Of a DNA stretch of 59,140 bases, positions 55,743 to 59,140 are shown one piece after another. How positions within the stretch are numbered: the stretch's first letter is position 1; each line of letters starts with the position of its first letter. The notes below the pieces were generated by a model. It saw nothing but the letters and a program-made list of their open reading frames with translations, was not told the origin of the DNA and did not search any database. The position numbers were made by a program, and so were the translations under genes. This DNA comes from Candidatus Kuenenia stuttgartensis (GTDB lineage Bacteria; Planctomycetota; Planctomycetia; Planctomycetales; Planctomycetaceae): assembly GCA_945906725.1 (NCBI GenBank), contig CAMDRI010000010.1, positions 1 to 59,140 of the forward strand, in the 5' to 3' direction.

Positions 55743-57739
55743 TGGTCAATACTTCTGTCCGCATCGTTCCGAAGCATCCCGATGGAATCGTACGAGCTAC
55801 GCTGCTCGGGCGAGTTTCCACGCAACGTCAAAATCAGGAGAACATTGAGGCTTCCTTCAAACCGCTCGAGGACACCATTCGCACTCTTTGCGACGGCCCT
55901 GTCGAATTCAAATACCTCGGCGAGCAAGCCAGCGGCATGTTGATTGACCGCGCCAGCGTCCGCGAAGCGGAGGACGACATTGAAAGCGGAGTGGTTGATG
56001 TCGTCGCCGTCGAGGACTTGTCGCGAGCCTATCGAAACACCCAATACCAGATTGGGTTCGTGCAACTTGCTGTCGATTGCAACACCCGCGTGATCGCGTT
56101 GGGAGACGGGCTCGACACGACCGATCCGAACTGGGAAGTGATCATGCACGTCGCCGCTGTCCGCCACGGGCTGTACATCCCAGACACGCGGCGTCGTGTG
56201 CGACGCACGGCCACGTTCAGCTTTCATCGCGGCGGGATGGTGATCAAATACCCGCCAGGCTATCGCAAGCTGTCGAAGGAGGAGGCCAACAGCGGTCAGT
56301 TCGGACCGATGGGGCTGCGGATCGCGAAGCTCGACGACTGGACGCCGATCATTCAAGAGATGCGGCAGCGAGTTCTGCGAGGGGATTCGTACCCGGCGAT
56401 TGCCAAGTGGCTCAACGATGAAGGCATTCCTCCAGGCAAGTATTGCAAGAAGAAACGATGGACCGGCAAGCTCGTCGCCGCTCTGCTCCGTAACGGCTTG
56501 CTTTCCGGTTGTCGCATCTTCCGCGATCAAATGCACGAATACATCTACTCCACGGGCAAGCATAAACGCGTCAAGAATCCGTGCCCCGAACGGGAGGACT
56601 ATGCGGAGTTGGCCCATCTGACTTGTGAGGAGCATCAAGAACTGTTGGAGGTGATGGCCGCTCGCGATCCTCGTAACGAGCACGTTGATCACCAGCGAAA
56701 AGGCGTTGCACGGTCGAAGACTCTTTTTCCGGGTCAACACCTGAAATGCCCGATCTGCTGCGAAACGATGTTTTGGGCGTCGCGGGGACATTTGCGATGT
56801 CGCAACGCGAAGCCCGACAGCGATCACTCGTGCTGGAACCAGACGTTTGTCAGCGTCGAACATGTTCGCACGATGCTGTTGCCTAAACTTCTGGAGATCC
56901 TGGAACAGCATCCAGAGCTTCGTCAGCGGCTCATCGACACGGCCTGGAGTGAGTATGAGCGGGCGCTGGTGATCAGCCGTCGGCACTCCGACGAAGACGA
57001 ACGGCGCTTGGCCGAACTTCAACGGGAAGCCGAGCAACTCGCTGAGGCCATCGCCAAGCGGGCGTTGGATGCCTTGTTGGACCGTCTGGAGCAAACCCAG
57101 ACCGAGATCAAGGCTCTTCAAACTCGTCTGAAACAACGACGGCAGGAAGTCGAGCAGAGCACGAAGTTCATGTCCAAACAGGACGTCGAGAATGGCCTGC
57201 CGGACGCCGTTTTAGAACTGTCGCGCACGTCGTTTGAGTTCGGGGCTCTGATGCGTCAGATGTTCCCGGATTTTTATGCTTACCCAGCTCAGGCGCTCGA
57301 TACACCGCAGGTTCATGCTCGCGTCGTTCTTCGTTTACCGACGGGATCGGCAGAGTCGGACTCGAATGGTCCTGAGAACTCCAAGTCGATCACTGTTGAC
57401 GCCTTCGAGCCGGCGCTGCACATCGCGAATGCACAGCGATGTTGGACTGCGAAGCAGGAACATCCCGAATGGTCGCTTAAACGAATCGGCAAAGAGCTTT
57501 CGCTGTGCTACATGACCGTCAAGCGGGCACTGGCGTATGCCCGTCTGATGATCGCTCGGAACACGACTGATCCTTACATCGTGTTGACAGAGCGTCCCGC
57601 TGAGGCTTCACGATGGCGGGCACATTCACAATGCCAAGAGCCTTCGGACTCATCGGGTTCAACACCGCCTCAGACTCCGAACGACCGCGTCGATGACTCC
57701 GAGGCTTCCGACAGCACCGGCACCAGCGAAGCGGCATAG
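55742..57739 (+). CDS. Large serine recombinase
   Basis: The product is 665 aa from the ATG at 55742, which overlaps the integrase stop. Residues 1-150 are a resolvase catalytic domain with Ser26 in ATLLGRVSTQRQNQENIEAS and Arg positions in EQASGMLIDRASVREAEDDI. The Recombinase domain follows (GGMVIKYPPGYRKLSKEEAN, NGLLSGCRIFRDQ), then a zinc ribbon at about 336-368 (CPICCETMFWASRGHLRCRN), and a coiled coil (RRLAELQREAEQLAEAIAKR). After that comes an unusual extra 200 residues, including WSLKRIGKELSLCYMTVKRA, which looks like a helix-turn-helix. A transposon integrase or element-encoded resolvase role is likely. Its coupling to a tyrosine recombinase is unusual. Confidence 0.9.
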   Translation: MVNTSVRIVPKHPDGIVRATLLGRVSTQRQNQENIEASFKPLEDTIRTLCDGPVEFKYLGEQASGMLIDRASVREAEDDIESGVVDVVAVEDLSRAYRNTQYQIGFVQLAVDCNTRVIALGDGLDTTDPNWEVIMHVAAVRHGLYIPDTRRRVRRTATFSFHRGGMVIKYPPGYRKLSKEEANSGQFGPMGLRIAKLDDWTPIIQEMRQRVLRGDSYPAIAKWLNDEGIPPGKYCKKKRWTGKLVAALLRNGLLSGCRIFRDQMHEYIYSTGKHKRVKNPCPEREDYAELAHLTCEEHQELLEVMAARDPRNEHVDHQRKGVARSKTLFPGQHLKCPICCETMFWASRGHLRCRNAKPDSDHSCWNQTFVSVEHVRTMLLPKLLEILEQHPELRQRLIDTAWSEYERALVISRRHSDEDERRLAELQREAEQLAEAIAKRALDALLDRLEQTQTEIKALQTRLKQRRQEVEQSTKFMSKQDVENGLPDAVLELSRTSFEFGALMRQMFPDFYAYPAQALDTPQVHARVVLRLPTGSAESDSNGPENSKSITVDAFEPALHIANAQRCWTAKQEHPEWSLKRIGKELSLCYMTVKRALAYARLMIARNTTDPYIVLTERPAEASRWRAHSQCQEPSDSSGSTPPQTPNDRVDDSEASDSTGTSEAA

Positions 57740-57773
57740 TCAGTCCGTTTCGATTTCATTCTGAATCTTCAGG

Positions 57774-57817
57774 CCCCGTCCGCACGGCATTGGTTGCCGC
57801 GCAGACGGGGTCATTTT
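57774..57817 (+). terminator. Rho-independent terminator after the serine recombinase gene
   Basis: CCCCGTC (57774-57780) pairs with GACGGGG (57804-57810), with further inner pairs CGGC/GCCG, and a TCATTTTTG tail follows. It ends the two-recombinase operon. Confidence 0.8.
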
Positions 57818-57844
57818 TGTTTGGCACCGAAGGAGAGACACATC

Positions 57845-58503
57845 ATGACCCAGAGGAACTCTCCGGGTTGCTGCAAAAGATGGACGTTGCCGCTGGCATT
57901 CCCATCGACCGCGAACGTCACGAGCGCATGGTGGATCGGCTGCTGGGTCACTTGCGAAATGACGACGAGGGCCGCAAGCAGTTCTCGATCGACTATTTGG
58001 CTGCGGACACCGATGGAACGTCGAAGCGATACCAACTGACGTTTCGGCTGTTATCCGATCGTTTTCATCCTTCGGGGGGGGCACGGTCCTGCGGCTCTCA
58101 GATCAGGCGATCAATTTGTATCTCAACGCGCTGGACCTCGATGTCGAAGACGCTCAAGCAGCGGCCGAGGCGGTCACAGTTGGAGCGTGGCAAGTTTCAT
58201 GAAGCGGCGAATGCCGCACGCGGCGCGATGATGAATACGATCCGCTACGAGCAAAAGATCGGCCAAGTGCTTCGTGAAACGCGGAGGGATGTGTCGCATG
58301 TGGATTGGCGGGAGGCGATCCCAAACCTGCTGGCTGAGGCCATGCACCACATTCAACGGCGATTGGAAACCGAACAGGGTATCATTTCGGTCCCCAAGCG
58401 GGCTGTATTCCTGATTGGAGTTATCACCAGTTTCAGATCACGAGATGCCGAGCAAATCGTCGCCGCGTATCGGCTGATCGATGCCATCGCGAGGGGCGGA
58501 TGA
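57845..58503 (+). pseudogene. Frameshifted gene, unrecognised family
   Basis: A good AAGGAG site precedes the ATG at 57845, but the protein-like frame from about 57855 is one base off; adding one G would read MTQEELSGLLQKMD. The body frame then gives MDVAAGIPIDRERHERMVDR, LLGHLRNDDEGRKQFSIDYL and FRLLSDRFHPSGG. At an 8-G run (58074-58081) it leaves frame, and the neighbouring frame reads TVLRLSDQAINLYLNALDLD and VEDAQAAAEAV up to 58175. The first frame then resumes with QLERGKFHEAANAARGAMMN, ETRRDVSHVDWREAIPNLLA and a TGA at 58501-58503. The rest is helical and charged. So three indels disturb one gene. Assembly errors could cause the G-run change. I do not recognise the family. Confidence 0.65.
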
Positions 58504-58895
58504 TGCGTCCCAAGGCGGGCGGCCGGCCGACAATCAAGCCAAAGACGGGCGAGGAAGGAATGTTGCGATTGCAGCGGCTGTTGGAGAAATGGTCTGTGCT
58601 GTATCAGCCGCCTAAGAAATCAGATTCCACGGAGACGTCCTCGACTTCATTATCAGCGCAAGTGGCTCCGCCCGCCTTGAAGCAAGAAATCAAAGATTTC
58701 TTTGCAGTTGAAGGTCTCGCGGAATCCGCGTCATCAGCTCCGAAGGCACAAGTCGTGGGCTTCCTGAAGGCCCTCAAGGAAAAGGTCAAGGAGATCGGCG
58801 AGGTTGTGGCAGCCATCGAAGAATGGAAGAAGAGATCGGACAAGAAGCCGAGTGCCAAGCTCAAGTGGTCGCCGGCCGTGACTCGGCGTCGATGA
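58500..58895 (+). CDS. Small hypothetical protein coupled to the preceding gene
   Basis: The product is 131 aa (ATGs at 58500 and 58503) and overlaps the stop of the preceding gene as ATGA. It has a basic N-terminus (RPKAGGRPTIKPKTGEEGML), a helical part LRLQRLLEKWSVLYQPPKKS, a Ser/Thr-rich linker and a Lys/Glu-rich C-terminal helix (GFLKALKEKVKEIGEVVAAI). It could be a partner of the broken gene. I recognise no family. The 110 bases after it hold no gene I can support. Confidence 0.5.
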   Translation: MMRPKAGGRPTIKPKTGEEGMLRLQRLLEKWSVLYQPPKKSDSTETSSTSLSAQVAPPALKQEIKDFFAVEGLAESASSAPKAQVVGFLKALKEKVKEIGEVVAAIEEWKKRSDKKPSAKLKWSPAVTRRR

Positions 58896-59006
58896 TGGCC
58901 CACTACGCGAGCAAATTGGACGGCCTCCGACGTACCGCCTACGGGCTCAACGCAGCGTCCAGAATCTTTGCACTCTGGTGGCCATTGCTAGGAACTCGTC
59001 CAAAAA

Positions 59007-59140
59007 CTACTCCGTGTTTTTTGGGCGAGGGCGAATCGTGTAGTTCCACTGAGGGCAGATCTCGTGGCGGGTCAGTTGAATCGTTTTGAACTCGGCGTTG
59101 GTGACCTTTAAGCCTGTCAGGTAGGTATGTTCGAAGTAGG
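59007..59140 (-). mobile_element. C-terminal end of an ISAzo13-type transposase, 5' part outside window
   Basis: Reading the minus strand from the right edge gives YFEHTYLTGLKVTNAEFKTI, QLTRHEICPQWNYTIRPRPK and TAG at 59007-59009. The pattern T-G-x-K-V followed about 20 residues later by W-N-Y-T-x-x-P-R is the usual end of ISAzo13-family (Rhodopirellula-type DDE) transposases. Only about 44 codons are visible. The start of an insertion sequence here would place its end between 58900 and 59006, but I see no terminal repeat that I can confirm. Confidence 0.7.

Noticed and set aside
55739..57136. 465-codon open frame on the minus strand
   Set aside because: It is antisense to the serine recombinase with clear Ser26 and zinc-ribbon motifs.
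54253..59140. Second copy of the tRNA-Ser 3' end (attR)
   Set aside because: I looked for a repeat of GGTTCGAATCCCCCC downstream and found none inside the window, so the right end of the element lies outside it.

Overview
The window looks like chromosomal DNA of a planctomycete (phylum Planctomycetota). It carries five genes of the planctomycete cytochrome c type (DUF1549/DUF1553 or DUF1587/1592/1588/1585), three DUF1501/DUF1552 partners, a sulfatase, a PPC-domain secreted protein, twin-arginine signals on several oxidoreductase-like proteins, and many short palindromic repeats lying between genes and sometimes in frame inside them. I cannot resolve the genus from sequence alone.

Layout. 1-12,716 (minus strand): a run of secreted haem-motif proteins and their DUF1501/DUF1552 partners (PSD-type gene cut by the left edge, DUF1552, PSD-type, DUF1501, DUF1549/1553 with LamG), apparently led by a GntR/FCD regulator (13,392-12,721). 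Divergent from it (13,546-17,921, plus strand) is a tightly packed catabolic operon: 2-hydroxyacid dehydrogenase, epoxide hydrolase-like protein, NAD-dependent epimerase, Ldh-family dehydrogenase and a fumarylacetoacetate hydrolase cut off after about 35 codons and fused to a phospholipase D remnant. 18,176-25,348: sulfatase; NDH-2-like dehydrogenase fused to a cyclic-nucleotide-binding domain; divergent Rrf2 regulator with a DUF3365 haem protein; beta-propeller protein; CNNM/CBS/EIIA fusion. 25,471-36,681: TAT-exported Rossmann-like protein, thioredoxin-protease fusion, DegT aminotransferase, another DUF1549/1553 protein, receiver/HATPase protein, ceramidase-like protein and glutamine-dependent NAD synthetase. 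36,838-44,850: broken small membrane-protein gene, LamG-containing DUF1549/1553 protein, Gfo/Idh/MocA and DUF1501 pair, RsgA GTPase, FHA protein. 45,130-45,590: RNase P RNA. 45,668-54,089: thiolase, PPC protein, DUF58, ABC permease, FloA, RidA and a small protein.

At 54,166 a tRNA-Ser(GGA) gene begins the right-hand accessory region: a strong terminator, a tyrosine recombinase whose ribosome binding site sits in a predicted hairpin, a large serine recombinase translationally coupled to it (TAATG), a frameshifted gene, a small unknown gene, and the C-terminal end of an ISAzo13-type transposase at the window edge. This looks like the left end of an integrated element that uses, or once used, two unrelated recombinases in one operon.

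A second theme is the repeats. At least seven families of 50-150 bp palindromes or short imperfect repeats are present. Several supply the stop codons of neighbouring genes, and others are read through as extra peptide segments (NAD synthetase, ceramidase-like protein, thioredoxin-protease, two DUF1549/1553 proteins).
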